A DNA stretch of 64,000 nucleotides from positions 1-64,000 of the forward strand of contig NZ_JAQRFN010000017.1 in assembly GCF_028598555.1 (NCBI RefSeq), given 5' to 3'. Source of the stretch: Xenorhabdus anantnagensis. Lineage in GTDB: Bacteria; Pseudomonadota; Gammaproteobacteria; Enterobacterales; Enterobacteriaceae. The position numbers were made by a program, and so were the translations under genes. The notes under the pieces were generated by a model. That model saw only the letters and a program-made list of their open reading frames with translations. It did no database searches and was not told the DNA's origin. Shown here one piece after another: positions 52,736-62,023 of this stretch. How positions within the stretch are numbered: the first letter of the stretch is position 1; each line of letters begins with the position of its first letter.

Positions 52736-54615
52736 ATGATGAATATTACAGATATACTTCCCACCGCTAAAAGTGGATTACGCTTTACTTTTCAGATAGC
52801 AGGATTGCCCGAAGGGACATTCAGCGTAGGGGAGTTTTCCCTTCAGGAAGGATTATCTGAGCTGTTTACCCTGAACCTGACGCTGGTCAGAGCCGGTAAT
52901 CTGAATCCGTTTAAGCCACTGACAGAAATTAAGTTAACGTTGCTGCTGATGCAGGAAGCGGTATTGCAAATCTTTCACGGCCCATTGTTGCAGCGCAAAA
53001 TCACCGGGATCATCTCCCACGCGGACTGGATCGGCACCGACGGCAATAAGACGCTCTATAGCGTCACCGTCCGCCCGGCACTCTGGCGTCTGACGCTGAA
53101 TCAGGAGAGCCGTATTTTCCATCAGCAAAATGTGCCTGCCATTCTGAGTGGCTTACTGAAAAAACATAAAGTCCGGGCCGATTCGAAACTCTACGATCCC
53201 CATCAGGACAGAGAATATGTTACCCAGAAGCGGGAATCGGATTATGCCTTTTTCAGCCGGCTGGCAGCAGAAGAAGGCATCAGCTTCTGGTTCGAGGATG
53301 AAACCCTGTTTTTCAGCGACAGCCATTTAGGCATGACTGCGGGATTGCCGTTGACTTACAGTCCGCAACCGGAAACCGCGCTGGGTACAGATACGATTTA
53401 TCAGGTGCGACTGGGTGTCGGGATGAGTCCGCAACGCAGCCTCCACAAAGATTTTAACTACGATAATCCCCGCTATCACCTCTCCCATATGCAAAGCAGC
53501 GAGGGATTTCGTGATTTTGGCACCCAAACCCCCTATACCGTGTTTGAAAGTTACGGGCGTTTTCAGAAAGATGCCGCCGCCAAACCGTTTCTCAAATACC
53601 GCCATGACGCACTGGATAACCAGAAACAGACCGGCAGTGGCAGCAGCAACTGCATCAAACTGATGCCGGGCAAAATCTTCGAAATCATCAGTCACCCGCA
53701 TCTGCCGCTCAACGCCCGCTGGCAGATTGTCGGTATCAGCCATCACAGTCGCTGCCCGCAGGCACTGGGCGATAGCAGTGGTGATGGCACAACGCTCAGT
53801 AATCACTTCAGCTTTATTGATGGTCTCATCGACTGGCGTCCGCCGTTCCATTACAGACCACAGGCTGATGGCGATGAAACCGCCACTGTCGTTGGGCCTG
53901 AGGGGGAAGAAATCTTCGTCAATAAAGACGGGGCGATCAAAGTGCATTTCCACTGGAACCGCTATGACAAAGTATAGTGGTATAAGGATCTCGGACACCT
54001 CAAAAGCCTGCTAATGTTATTAACATGACAATGAGGTATGACAATGAAATTGAAACCGACCAAACGCCACTATTCCGTTGAATTGAAGCTGGAAGCGGTT
54101 CAGCAGGTTGTTCTCCATCATCAACGGGGATATTGACCGGCCGATTGTCACCGGCTGTGTTTATAACGGCCTGAACCGCCCGCTACTGGATTTACCGGCC
54201 CAAAAAACCCGCACTACCTTCAGAACCAAGACCCACAAAGGCCGGGGTTTTAATGAACTGCGCTTTGAGGATGCGAAAGGCAGCGAAGAAGTGTTTATTC
54301 ACGCTCAAAAAGACATGAACACCAAAGTACTCAATGATCGTAATACCCATGTGCTGGCGAACCACAGTGAAACGATCAAAAAAAAACCAGACCATTGATG
54401 TCTATGAACACCGGGAAGAGACCATTGGCCTGACAGATACACTGGATGTGGGGGAATCCTTATCCATTACCGCAGGCACGGTGATTGAGCTGCGCTGTGG
54501 CAACAGTGTCCTGCGCATGGACAAGCTGGGTAATGTCACGATTCAGGGGAATAACTTCCTGTTCCAGGCCAGTGATGCCATTCAAATCAGCGCACAGGAC
54601 ATTGACCTGAACTAA
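52736..54615 (+). pseudogene. Second VgrG, broken by an IS3 fragment, a deletion and a frameshift
   Basis: 52736-53974 encodes the gp27-like part (FTFQIAGLPEGTF-like start; KRESDYAFFSRLAAEEGISF; VVGPEGEEIFVNKDGAIKVH) up to HWNRYDKV. A 136-bp piece of an IS3-type element follows. The gene resumes at about 54111 with FSIINGDIDRPIVTGCVYNG and TKTHKGRGFNELRFEDAKGS. The stretch normally between these (WIRVSQ to IPRIGHEV) is missing. A second break lies in an A-run at about 54380; the beta-helix then continues (IDVYEHREETIGLTDTLDVG) to TAA at 54613. It cannot form a normal spike. Confidence 0.88.
53975..54110 (+). mobile_element. IS3-family fragment (left end and start of orfA)
   Basis: The piece begins with a terminal sequence TAGTGGTATAAGGATCTCGG, shared with 63239-63264. 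It contains the start of an IS3 orfA (ATG 54044: MKLKPTKRHYSVELKLEAVQ). It is cut off after about 22 codons where vgrG resumes. No right end is present. Confidence 0.75.
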
Positions 54616-54626
54616 GGAGCTTTGCG

Positions 54627-55853
54627 ATGGAATTTAAGAATCTGACGCCGTTTTCGGTCATGCACTACAAGATGCTGGATACCGAAGACGACGAATATCA
54701 TGTTGTCGCGATGAAAATCGTCTATCAGCTCCAGCCTGTCGGCAACGGACCGTATTATCAGGCCGTATTAACCGAGCCGTTCGGGGAGCTGGCATTGCAG
54801 GATGAATTCAGCGGTGAACTTAACTTGTCTTCTGTCCGGCTGGAAAGTGATCTGGCCCCCTTAAAACCGAAATGTGATGTGATTGTCAACGGGGTGGCCT
54901 ATGCACCAGCGGGCATTCCGGCTGAAAGAGTCCCTGTCCGGTTACTCGTCACAACAGCGGATCGGCAACCCCTTATCGATAAAACCTTACTGGTGTGGGG
55001 AGAACGCGAGTTTCAGCGTTCCCCAGAAGGGGAATGGCAACTGACCCCGTCGCAAAAATTCACGGAACTACCGATAGACTACCGGTATGCCTTTGGCGGC
55101 CAGTGTAAGATCTACGCAAATGATGAAGCCGCCGCTGCCGTGGCAGATGGATTCAGGCTGTCCGATGAGCAACGGGAACAGCATCCGGAAAAAGAAGAGG
55201 CTCCCATTGCCCATGCTACTTTCGAATACAATCCGATTGGCACGGGATTTGTCACACCGTGGTATGTGGAAGCGAAAAACCTTTCCCGTTATCCGGCTCC
55301 ACGCCTTGAACACTTTGGTGCGCCTGTTACCGGGAAACACATGGACCAATGCACAGGGCAGCCGGCTGCCATGAAAGACCCCGGCTGCCTGCCGGCAGGG
55401 TTCGGTATAATTGGTCGTCCCTGGCTGCCCCGTCGCATAAAAGCCGGCACCTACGATGACACCTGGCTGAAAGAGCGCCATCCGTATCTCCCCGATGATT
55501 TTGATTTCAGCTACTGGAATAACGCGCCGGAAGATCAGCAAATCGACCATCCGGATAATAATATCCGTATCAGCCTGTTTCATTTAACCCGTGAGGGCAC
55601 ACTGCGAGTGCAGCTACCGGGACATCGCCCTTTTATGCTGCTGAGAATGTTGAATGGCGAAATGTTACCTGATCTGATGCATCCGGATACCTTAATTATC
55701 GACAGCGAAGCCCTCACGCTCTCCATGACCTACCGCTACCACGCCGAGATTGACGACAACATCCGGGTGATGGAGGCCCGGTTTGAGATGGATCCGGCTG
55801 CACCTCTGGTCAGGGTCGATTTGGGTGATGGCAGGGAGGTGCATTATGGCTGA
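54627..55853 (+). CDS. DUF2169 T6SS effector-loading adaptor
   Basis: Encodes 408 residues, starting 12 bp after the VgrG remnant with AAGGAGC upstream. The start MEFKNLTPFSVMHYKMLDTE is characteristic of DUF2169. VVAMKIVYQL, CDVIVNGVAYAP and PIDYRYAFGGQCK, then FGIIGRPWLPRRIKAGTYDD and TWLKERHPYLPDDFDFSYWN, complete the family pattern. DUF2169 proteins escort effectors to PAAR/VgrG tips and usually sit next to DUF4150 PAAR-like and toxin genes, as here. It appears intact and is predicted cytoplasmic. Confidence 0.92.
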   Translation: MEFKNLTPFSVMHYKMLDTEDDEYHVVAMKIVYQLQPVGNGPYYQAVLTEPFGELALQDEFSGELNLSSVRLESDLAPLKPKCDVIVNGVAYAPAGIPAERVPVRLLVTTADRQPLIDKTLLVWGEREFQRSPEGEWQLTPSQKFTELPIDYRYAFGGQCKIYANDEAAAAVADGFRLSDEQREQHPEKEEAPIAHATFEYNPIGTGFVTPWYVEAKNLSRYPAPRLEHFGAPVTGKHMDQCTGQPAAMKDPGCLPAGFGIIGRPWLPRRIKAGTYDDTWLKERHPYLPDDFDFSYWNNAPEDQQIDHPDNNIRISLFHLTREGTLRVQLPGHRPFMLLRMLNGEMLPDLMHPDTLIIDSEALTLSMTYRYHAEIDDNIRVMEARFEMDPAAPLVRVDLGDGREVHYG

Positions 55854-56202
55854 TAACTATTTCGCCCGGACAGCAACCCAATGGATGGTCGTCAGCATTG
55901 TACCTGACGTATGCAAAACGCCGATGGGGGCATCAACGCCACCCATTCCCTATCCGGTGGTGGCCAAACTGGCAGACAGCTCTGTACCAGTCAAATCCGT
56001 GCGGACAAATGGCAAACCCGTGGTGGTCTTCGCCCAAAGTTTTGTGCCACAGACACTGGGCGATCAGCACGGCGTTGCGAATGGCATCAAAAGCGGCACA
56101 GTCGGGGGTAAGTGCCACCCAAAAGAACACTCAAAAAGTGTCCGGGCAGGCAACAAACTGCTGCTGCGGCATGGGGATAAATTCTGGATGAACGGCGCAT
56201 AA
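55846..56202 (+). CDS. DUF4150 PAAR-like T6SS protein
   Basis: Encodes 118 residues from ATG 55846, overlapping the DUF2169 gene by 8 bp. SIVPDVCKTPMGASTPPIPY, VFAQSFVPQTLGDQHGVANG and GTVGGKCHPKEHSKSVRAGN, then LLLRHGDKFWMNGA, match the DUF4150 PAAR-like family. It probably caps the spike and connects to the toxin encoded next. It appears intact. Confidence 0.9.
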   Translation: MADNYFARTATQWMVVSIVPDVCKTPMGASTPPIPYPVVAKLADSSVPVKSVRTNGKPVVVFAQSFVPQTLGDQHGVANGIKSGTVGGKCHPKEHSKSVRAGNKLLLRHGDKFWMNGA

Positions 56203-56212
56203 GGAGACGGCG

Positions 56213-57453
56213 ATGGTAAAAAAAACCAAAAAAGCACCGCTTACGGTGAGCGATAAACCTTTACTGGAAAAAAAGGCACGCAATGATGCTGCAACAGGGG
56301 AAGGCAATACCTTCGGTGAAATTGTCGGGCAGCCACCACAAGTCACTACTGCCCCTGCTGAAGCGAGCCCGGTACTCAAGCCCGGTACGCAGAACGAACA
56401 GAACTTTGCCAGTCAGGTATATGAAAGCGCCGTTGAAATGGGGAAGGGGCGGCAAAAGATATCTGGAATTTTGGGGTGGATCTTGCGGAACTTGCATACC
56501 CTGCGGCCAAAATGGAAGCCGCCCGTGATATGGAAGATGCAGCAAGGTGGCATGATATCCTTGGCAATAAAGAACAGGCCAGGGTGTTATCGGAAGCCGC
56601 TGAAGAAACCAGAAAAAGTACTGCCACCGACAAGTTTGATGACCTCAGGATGACATTAGACAATTCAGATCAGGAGACCGGTGCACTACTGGGAGACCTG
56701 AACCCGAAAGGAGCTGTTAAAAGTGTCGTTAAAGGGATCGTCGGAGGCATTAAGCATATCGGGAAAACCATTGAAAAAGTGACCGCTAAAGAAGGAAAGA
56801 AAAAAACGGTTAATAAGGTTGAAAAACCGAAGGAGAACACAGGAAAACCTGACGAACCAGAGAAAAAAGTCGGAAAAGTCAAAGGGGCTAAAAAAACTAA
56901 AGTCCCGTGTTTTAATCCTTATAACAGCAAACGCTATAAGCGATTAAAAACAGAGAAAGAGCGTCAGGCATTTTTGAAAGAATATTCTGCACAACTGCGC
57001 AGACAGCAGGATGCGATTAATAATATGTCGCCTGAAGAGTTCAAATTTGCACGGAATTCTTATAAGAAGAATAAACGGAATAGTTTGGCTGGTAAAGCGC
57101 AGGAAGATTTCCGAAATGATACTAAAGAAGATATAAAAGGAAAAATATATGATAGTTTAAAAAACCGAGGAGTTCCTGCAAAAGAAGCGAAGAAAATATC
57201 ACAGAAAAAAGCAGACGATATATTCGATGGATTGGCTGCGTTGCATGAACCTGATATGGTAGCAGGAGGGTATGGACAATATGCACCTAAGAAAATGGGC
57301 GATAAAGGAATTAACAGCGCCATCGGTGGTAGCTGGAATGGAAAACGTATAAAATCACTTGATGATGCAGTTAAAGAAGCTCTGGACAATGGGGTGGGTG
57401 ATGCCAAAATGAATGTACAATTAGAATTGTGTCGAGGTAAGGGGAAAAAGTGA
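56213..57453 (+). pseudogene. Ntox15/Tde-type T6SS DNase effector with a frameshift
   Basis: ATG 56213 (AAGGAG upstream) opens MVKKTKKAPLTVSDKPLLEK to YESAVEMGKG, where the frame is lost near 56447-56452. One added G gives AAKDIWNFGVDLAELAYPAA and continues to TGA 57453. The second frame is 325 residues when read from 56476. The C-terminus has FARNSYKKNKRNSLAGKAQE and LHEPDMVAGGYG with the HxxD motif (HEPD), then GGSWNGKRIKSLDDAV. This is the Ntox15 domain of Agrobacterium Tde DNases. The Tdi-like gene overlaps the stop. The break is in a G-run, so a sequencing error is possible; if so the effector is intact. Confidence 0.85.
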
Positions 57454-58088
57454 TGCGGGATGAAGATTTTGAGCTTTTCATTGAAGATATGGGAGAGGCC
57501 ACTCAACACAGAGCAGTCCCTGACGAAGCCATAGATAAATGGCTGGGAAAACTGCCTGGGCAATTATTATATTATTGGAAACATGAAGGCTGGAACAGTT
57601 ATAGAGATGGATTATTTAGCATTGTCAATCCTGATGACTATGAAGATATCGTTGATGTGTGGTTAGAAGATACCCCATTTGAATCCATGGATTCTTACCA
57701 CGTCATCGCCAGAAGTGGTTTTGGTAAACTATACCTCTGCGGCGAACAAACAGGAATTAATTTAACAATATCTTGTATTTTTAACTCTATTAATTATTCG
57801 AAAAAAAGAGCATACAAGAAAGAAAAGAAAAAGTTAGACCAAGAAATATCTTCTTTCTTTGGAATAAAATCACCTGATGATTTTGATTTAAAAGGCGGAA
57901 CAAAAACAGGCATTTTTTCCAAAGCTGTAGAAAAACATGGTCCATTAGGTGAGCACGAAATATTTGGCTTTGAACCTGCCATTATTTTAGGTGGCGAAAT
58001 TAAACTTGAAAATGTCAGTAAATTGGATATGCATATTCATCTCGACATTCTTCGTCAATTCGCTGATCCAGATATTCAGGAAATTTAA
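57453..58088 (+). CDS. Tdi-type immunity protein (GAD-like + DUF1851), copy 1
   Basis: Encodes 211 residues; ATG 57453 overlaps the effector stop (TGATG). The N-terminal GAD-like part has FIEDMGEATQHRAVPDEAID, then KWLGKLPGQLLYYWKHEGWN and DGLFSIVNPDDYEDIVDVWL. The C-terminus has FGFEPAIILGGEIKLENVSK and HLDILRQFADPDIQEI (DUF1851-like). This two-part layout is that of Tdi immunity proteins that block Tde DNases. It is followed by a strong hairpin at 58118-58149. Confidence 0.88.
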   Translation: MRDEDFELFIEDMGEATQHRAVPDEAIDKWLGKLPGQLLYYWKHEGWNSYRDGLFSIVNPDDYEDIVDVWLEDTPFESMDSYHVIARSGFGKLYLCGEQTGINLTISCIFNSINYSKKRAYKKEKKKLDQEISSFFGIKSPDDFDLKGGTKTGIFSKAVEKHGPLGEHEIFGFEPAIILGGEIKLENVSKLDMHIHLDILRQFADPDIQEI

Positions 58089-58117
58089 TTTCCTATTTCC
58101 CTGATATTTACCCGTTA

Positions 58118-58149
58118 ACTAAAGTGGCTGTATAAACAGCCACTTTAGT
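58118..58149. terminator. 13-bp perfect hairpin after immunity copy 1
   Basis: ACTAAAGTGGCTG (58118-58130) pairs exactly with CAGCCACTTTAGT (58137-58149). A shorter version, TGGCTG-TTCAAA-CAGCCA, follows immunity copy 2 at 58847-58864. It is a likely transcription stop, duplicated along with the immunity genes. Confidence 0.65.
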
Positions 58150-58183
58150 TATGTTAAAATTATGCCTAAGTAAAGGAAAAATA

Positions 58184-58819
58184 ATGCGAGACGCATTTTT
58201 TGAGTGTTTCATTGATGATTTGGGTGAAGCAACCCAGCATAGACCTGTACCATCTGAATCTATAGATAAATGGCTGGGAAAACTGCCTGGGCAATTATTA
58301 TATTATTGGAAACATGAAGGCTGGAATAGTTATCAAGACGGTATGTTTAGCATTGTCAATCCCGACGATTACGAAGATATTGTTGATATGTGGTTAGAAG
58401 ATACTCAATTTGAATCTATGGATTCTTACCACGTCATCGCCAGAAGTGGTTTTGGTAAACTATACCTCTGCGGCGAACAAACAGGAATTAACTTAACACT
58501 TGATTGTGTTTTTAATACCTTTTTTTATTCTCCTAAAAGAGCTTATAAAAAAGAAAAGAAAGAATTAGATTACGATATATCTTCTTTTTTTGCTGTAAAA
58601 TCAATCGACGATATTGATTTAAAAGGCGGCACAAAAAAAGGTATCTTTGCAAAAGCTGTAGAAAAATATGGTCCATTAGGTGAGCACGAAATATTTGGCT
58701 TTGAACCTGCCATTATTTTAGGTGGCGAAATCAAACTTGAAAATGTCAGTAAATTGGATATGCATATTCATCTCGACATTCTTCGTCAATTCGCTGATCC
58801 AGATATTCAGGAAATTTAA
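58184..58819 (+). CDS. Tdi-type immunity protein, copy 2
   Basis: Encodes 211 residues from ATG 58184 (AAAGGAAAA upstream). It is very similar to copy 1, with identical segments such as KWLGKLPGQLLYYWKHEGWN, SYHVIARSGFGKLYLCGEQT and the whole last ~45 residues. Differences are concentrated in residues 1-25 and about 115-155 (NTFFYSPKRAYKKEKKELDY versus NSINYSKKRAYKKEKKKLDQ). It probably protects against a variant Tde toxin. There is no toxin between the copies. Confidence 0.87.
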   Translation: MRDAFFECFIDDLGEATQHRPVPSESIDKWLGKLPGQLLYYWKHEGWNSYQDGMFSIVNPDDYEDIVDMWLEDTQFESMDSYHVIARSGFGKLYLCGEQTGINLTLDCVFNTFFYSPKRAYKKEKKELDYDISSFFAVKSIDDIDLKGGTKKGIFAKAVEKYGPLGEHEIFGFEPAIILGGEIKLENVSKLDMHIHLDILRQFADPDIQEI

Positions 58820-58899
58820 TCTATAATTGTTATCTATTAATAACTATGGCTGTTCAAACAGCCACTTTACCTATTAATGATGGACATAAATAATACGTG

Positions 58900-59237
58900 A
58901 TGTATATTTATAATATTTTATTAAAAAGATTGAAGAAGCGACTCAATATAGGGAATTTCCCACAGAAACAATAAATCAATGGCGTGGAAAATTACCTGAC
59001 AGGCTATTAAATTATTGGTCAACAGAGGATTGGAATAGTTACCATGATGGACTATTTAGCATAGTAAGCCTCAGGGTTTATGAAGATATTGTTGATATGT
59101 GGTTAACAGATACGCCATTTAAGTCAATGGATGCTTATCATGTTATTGTCAGAAGTGGTTTCGGCGATCTTTGTTTATATGGTGAAAAGACTGGAACTAA
59201 CTTGACTATTTCATGTACATTCCACACTATTTCCTAG
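58900..59237 (+). pseudogene. Tdi-type immunity gene, copy 3, degenerate
   Basis: From ATG 58900, one missing T near 58916 shifts the frame. The corrected frame reads FIKKIEEATQYREFPTETIN, WRGKLPDRLLNYWSTEDWNS, then LFSIVSLRVYEDIVDMWLTD and SGFGDLCLYGEKTGTNLTIS. It stops at 59235-59237 after TFHTIS. The C-terminal ~90 residues (DUF1851 part) are absent. It is clearly a third, more diverged member of the array. Confidence 0.82.
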
Positions 59238-59239
59238 CT

Positions 59240-59545
59240 CCATTTCTCTGGCATAACTGCCCCAACCATCGGTTATTATGAAACGGATGTGAAAAAGGGC
59301 CAATAAGTCGAGCAGATAGAATCACTTAATCAGCCTATCATACACATAAAGGGCTAACGGTGTTCTATTGTTCCGCTTGTTGCCAGATAACTTCCTGATC
59401 ACTGCGCTTTGCTGAGTAAACAAATGATATGCTGAATCTGATCCCATTCCTGTTCAATCCACTTACTCTTGATGGTCTTTTTCAGTTTGATATCCACAAC
59501 AGCGCTTCCATTAGCCTCAAAAAATTGTTTGTTTAACTCGAGCAT
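59240..59545 (-). mobile_element. Tn3-family transposase C-terminal remnant joined to an IS1-like scrap
   Basis: On the minus strand, 59545-59399 reads MLELNKQFFEANGSAVVDIK, then SKWIEQEWDQIQHIICLLSK. After frameshifts it continues with VRKLSGNKRNNRT, DRLIK and FYLLDLLALF, resembling the end of Tn3 TnpA (HWDEILRLA, RTLFTLDWL). Near 59250-59290 the text IITDGWGSYAREM resembles IS1 transposase. All frames are broken. Confidence 0.45.
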
Positions 59546-59970
59546 AACACAGTGAAAACATAGCCAAACACATCCAGTGTGCCAAATAGTTCACGGTGGC
59601 GCAAAATATAGATGTTACATTTTCTCACTAGCTAACTCCATTTGAGCCTGTTCGGGGAAATGCTTCTTGACGGCGACTTAACTGGATAGTTAGCAGTTAT
59701 CTGCTGATTTCTGGCTGAAAAAATAGGTCCTCCAACGGAGACCTTCCTCTTTGTTATACTCAGTTTTTATCACAGACAGGTGACTCTCTGCTTAAAATTG
59801 GGCAAGGCTCTTGAATAGAGCAACATCTGATTATTCTTGTTTTAATTCAAACAGATTGTTTATCGTGTAAAATTAATCACGTTACAAAAATAATTATATC
59901 TAATTATTTCATGATACTTTATCTTTATAAAATAGTACCCTTATTCTATTTTTTATCAGGAGCCATAATA
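59546..59970. other. Gene-free stretch with a minus-strand terminator
   Basis: No gene is seen. AGGTC (59725-59729) and TCC pair with GGA and GACCT (59740-59744); on the minus strand the stem is followed by six T (59718-59723), so it may be a terminator. AT-rich sequence from about 59810 to 59957 probably contains the promoter of the methyltransferase gene. Confidence 0.5.
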
Positions 59971-60708
59971 ATGGAAGAGCAAGCAAGCTATGATTCAATT
60001 GGAGAACATTACGAACAGTTTTCCAATACGGTAGCCCAGCGACAGTCTGAGCTTCGGGATATACTCAACATGGTCGGTGAGATACAAGGAAAGTCAGTTC
60101 TGGATCTAGCTTGCGGGTATGGTTATTTTGGGCGGGAATTGCACCGCCGTGGGGCTTCAAAAGTGGTTGGCGTCGATATCTCTGAAAAAATGATTGAACT
60201 CGCTAAAATCAAGTCAAAACTGTATGGTGATAATATTGAGTTCCATGTAAAAAATGTATGTGAAATGAAATTAGATGGAAAATTTGATATCGTCATCGCC
60301 GCTTTTTTATTCCACTATGCAGAATCCACAGAAGAACTGGAAACGATGTTTCAATCAGCTGCTGAGCATTTAAAACCTTCCGGCAAATTGATTGCTTATA
60401 TGGCATCACCTGATTATCGGCTAGAAAGCGGAAACTGTGAGAATTATGGCTTTAAGATTTTGAGCGAAGAGCCTTGGAAAAATGGCTTCCGTCACCAGGC
60501 AAAATTTCTGTCAACCCCCCCAAGCCCTTTCACGTTTTATCGTTGGAGTCGTGAAAGCTATGAAAAAGCGCTTAAAAAAGCAGGATTCGATCATTTTAGC
60601 TGGCAAAAACCAACCGTCCTAGAAAGCGACTTAGAACGTTATCCTCAAGGTTTTTGGGATATTTATTTGCAGAATTGTGTTCATACCGGACTTATTTGTC
60701 AGTTTTAG
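59971..60708 (+). CDS. Class I SAM-dependent methyltransferase
   Basis: Encodes 245 residues from ATG 59971, with CAGGAGCC upstream; an earlier in-frame start at 59911 adds a hydrophobic tail without similarity to the family. Motif I is SVLDLACGYGYFGRELHRRG; it is followed by KVVGVDISEKMIELA and FDIVIAAFLFHYAES (motif II/IV region) and LKPSGKLIAYM. It belongs to the Methyltransf_11/25 group that includes small-molecule methylases such as toxoflavin synthase. The substrate cannot be told from the sequence. It stands alone, with a weak terminator-like hairpin at 60825-60842. Confidence 0.85.
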   Translation: MEEQASYDSIGEHYEQFSNTVAQRQSELRDILNMVGEIQGKSVLDLACGYGYFGRELHRRGASKVVGVDISEKMIELAKIKSKLYGDNIEFHVKNVCEMKLDGKFDIVIAAFLFHYAESTEELETMFQSAAEHLKPSGKLIAYMASPDYRLESGNCENYGFKILSEEPWKNGFRHQAKFLSTPPSPFTFYRWSRESYEKALKKAGFDHFSWQKPTVLESDLERYPQGFWDIYLQNCVHTGLICQF

Positions 60709-60824
60709 GTTCGTTGTCCATTACCTCCGCATTGATGGATATATTTCATTTCATCGAACATAAACCTTTCCTGTCTTTTCAATTAGTGAATAATACTTAT
60801 TATACAGGAAACATTGAAAAAATT

Positions 60825-60842
60825 GCCGGGTTTCCGCCCGGC
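60825..60842 (+). terminator. Terminator-like hairpin after the methyltransferase gene
   Basis: GCCGGG (60825-60830) pairs with CCCGGC (60837-60842), followed by TTTAG. It is a short stem with a weak T-run, positioned between convergent genes. Confidence 0.5.
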
Positions 60843-60916
60843 TTTAGCCAAATACTCTAAAATCTTTTTATTTTTATAATGTCGGCGGGATGAATCATGT
60901 TATTTCACAATGATTA

Positions 60917-62023
60917 TTAACGATATGAATCCAATACCAGCAAATTTTCAACATCGAAGGGCGACAGGGTTAGTGAATGAGTTAATTCAGTAGACAGTAC
61001 AAGTGCTGCACAGCGTTGTGCAAAATGTACACTTTCTTCAAAATCCATACCTGCTAACGCACAATGAACTAATCCCGCCATCATTGCATCACCAGAACCC
61101 GTGTTATTGACAATATCAGCAGGAAATGCCGGAGAGTGACCTGATATATAATCCAGCTCACTGTAATAAACACCGTCAGCTCCCATACTTAAAACTACCC
61201 GCTGGACCCCTTGTTCATGAAACCATGATGTTACCAACTTAGCCTCTTTTATTGAGTTAATTTTAATGCCACTGATTTTTTCTGCTTCCAGCCGATTGGG
61301 TCTGATAGTATGAATATATGATAACCAGTTACGTACTATGCCCGCCTTATATGACGAGACAGGATTAACAAATATGGGCACATTACCTGAGTTTTTAAAT
61401 AGCCATTCCAGAGCATCTTCTTTCAAATTGCAGTCGATACTCAGTATTCCTGCTCGTTCAATGAGAGCTTTAGATTTATTTAGCAACTCAGGAGTGAGTT
61501 TTTTCAAAATATCCATATCACTCACGGATGTGTGCGGTTCACCATGACTATCAACTATTGAATGATAAATCGAGGTTCTTTCATCACTTAGCTTATGAGA
61601 ATGGCTAAGATCAACACCGGCTAATCTGGTTTCTCTAAATAATCTTTTTCCATATGAATCATCACCAAAAACAGAAATTAAATAACTATCATTCTTTAGC
61701 AAGGCAATGTTATGCGCAATATTTCGGGCAACACCACCTAGCGTATATTTTGTTTTCCCTGGGTTGGAATCTTTCTTTAATAATTCAGTCGAAGCGAAGC
61801 TGGTAATATCCATATTGGAAGCCCCCACCGTTACGGCATAATTTCCACTGGAAAAAATGTATCCTTTTCCTTTTATATGCCCTTTTTTTTGTAGGTTAAG
61901 GATATATCCTGCGACACTTGAACGACTAACGCCAATAATATCAGCGATTTCTTTTTGGGCGAGAAAAGGATTTTTCCTGAGCAGTTGTAATATTCTAAAC
62001 TCCAGATTATCCATTTTTCTCAT
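60917..62023 (-). CDS. yeiI: YeiI-like PfkB-family sugar/nucleoside kinase with N-terminal HTH
   Basis: Encodes 368 residues from ATG 62023 (AAAGGG upstream). The N-terminal winged helix-turn-helix LEFRILQLLRKNPFLAQKEI, then ADIIGVSRSSVAGYILNLQKKGHIKGKGYI, precedes a ribokinase-like domain. That domain has TLGGVARNIAHNIALL and GDDSYGKRLFRE near its start and NNTGSGDAMMAGLVHCALAG with the catalytic Asp near the end. The layout and many segments match E. coli YeiI (near PsuK/YeiC). The substrate is uncertain; a nucleoside or sugar is likely. It appears intact and is the only gene here that resembles ordinary metabolism. Confidence 0.87.
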   Translation of the reverse strand: MRKMDNLEFRILQLLRKNPFLAQKEIADIIGVSRSSVAGYILNLQKKGHIKGKGYIFSSGNYAVTVGASNMDITSFASTELLKKDSNPGKTKYTLGGVARNIAHNIALLKNDSYLISVFGDDSYGKRLFRETRLAGVDLSHSHKLSDERTSIYHSIVDSHGEPHTSVSDMDILKKLTPELLNKSKALIERAGILSIDCNLKEDALEWLFKNSGNVPIFVNPVSSYKAGIVRNWLSYIHTIRPNRLEAEKISGIKINSIKEAKLVTSWFHEQGVQRVVLSMGADGVYYSELDYISGHSPAFPADIVNNTGSGDAMMAGLVHCALAGMDFEESVHFAQRCAALVLSTELTHSLTLSPFDVENLLVLDSYR

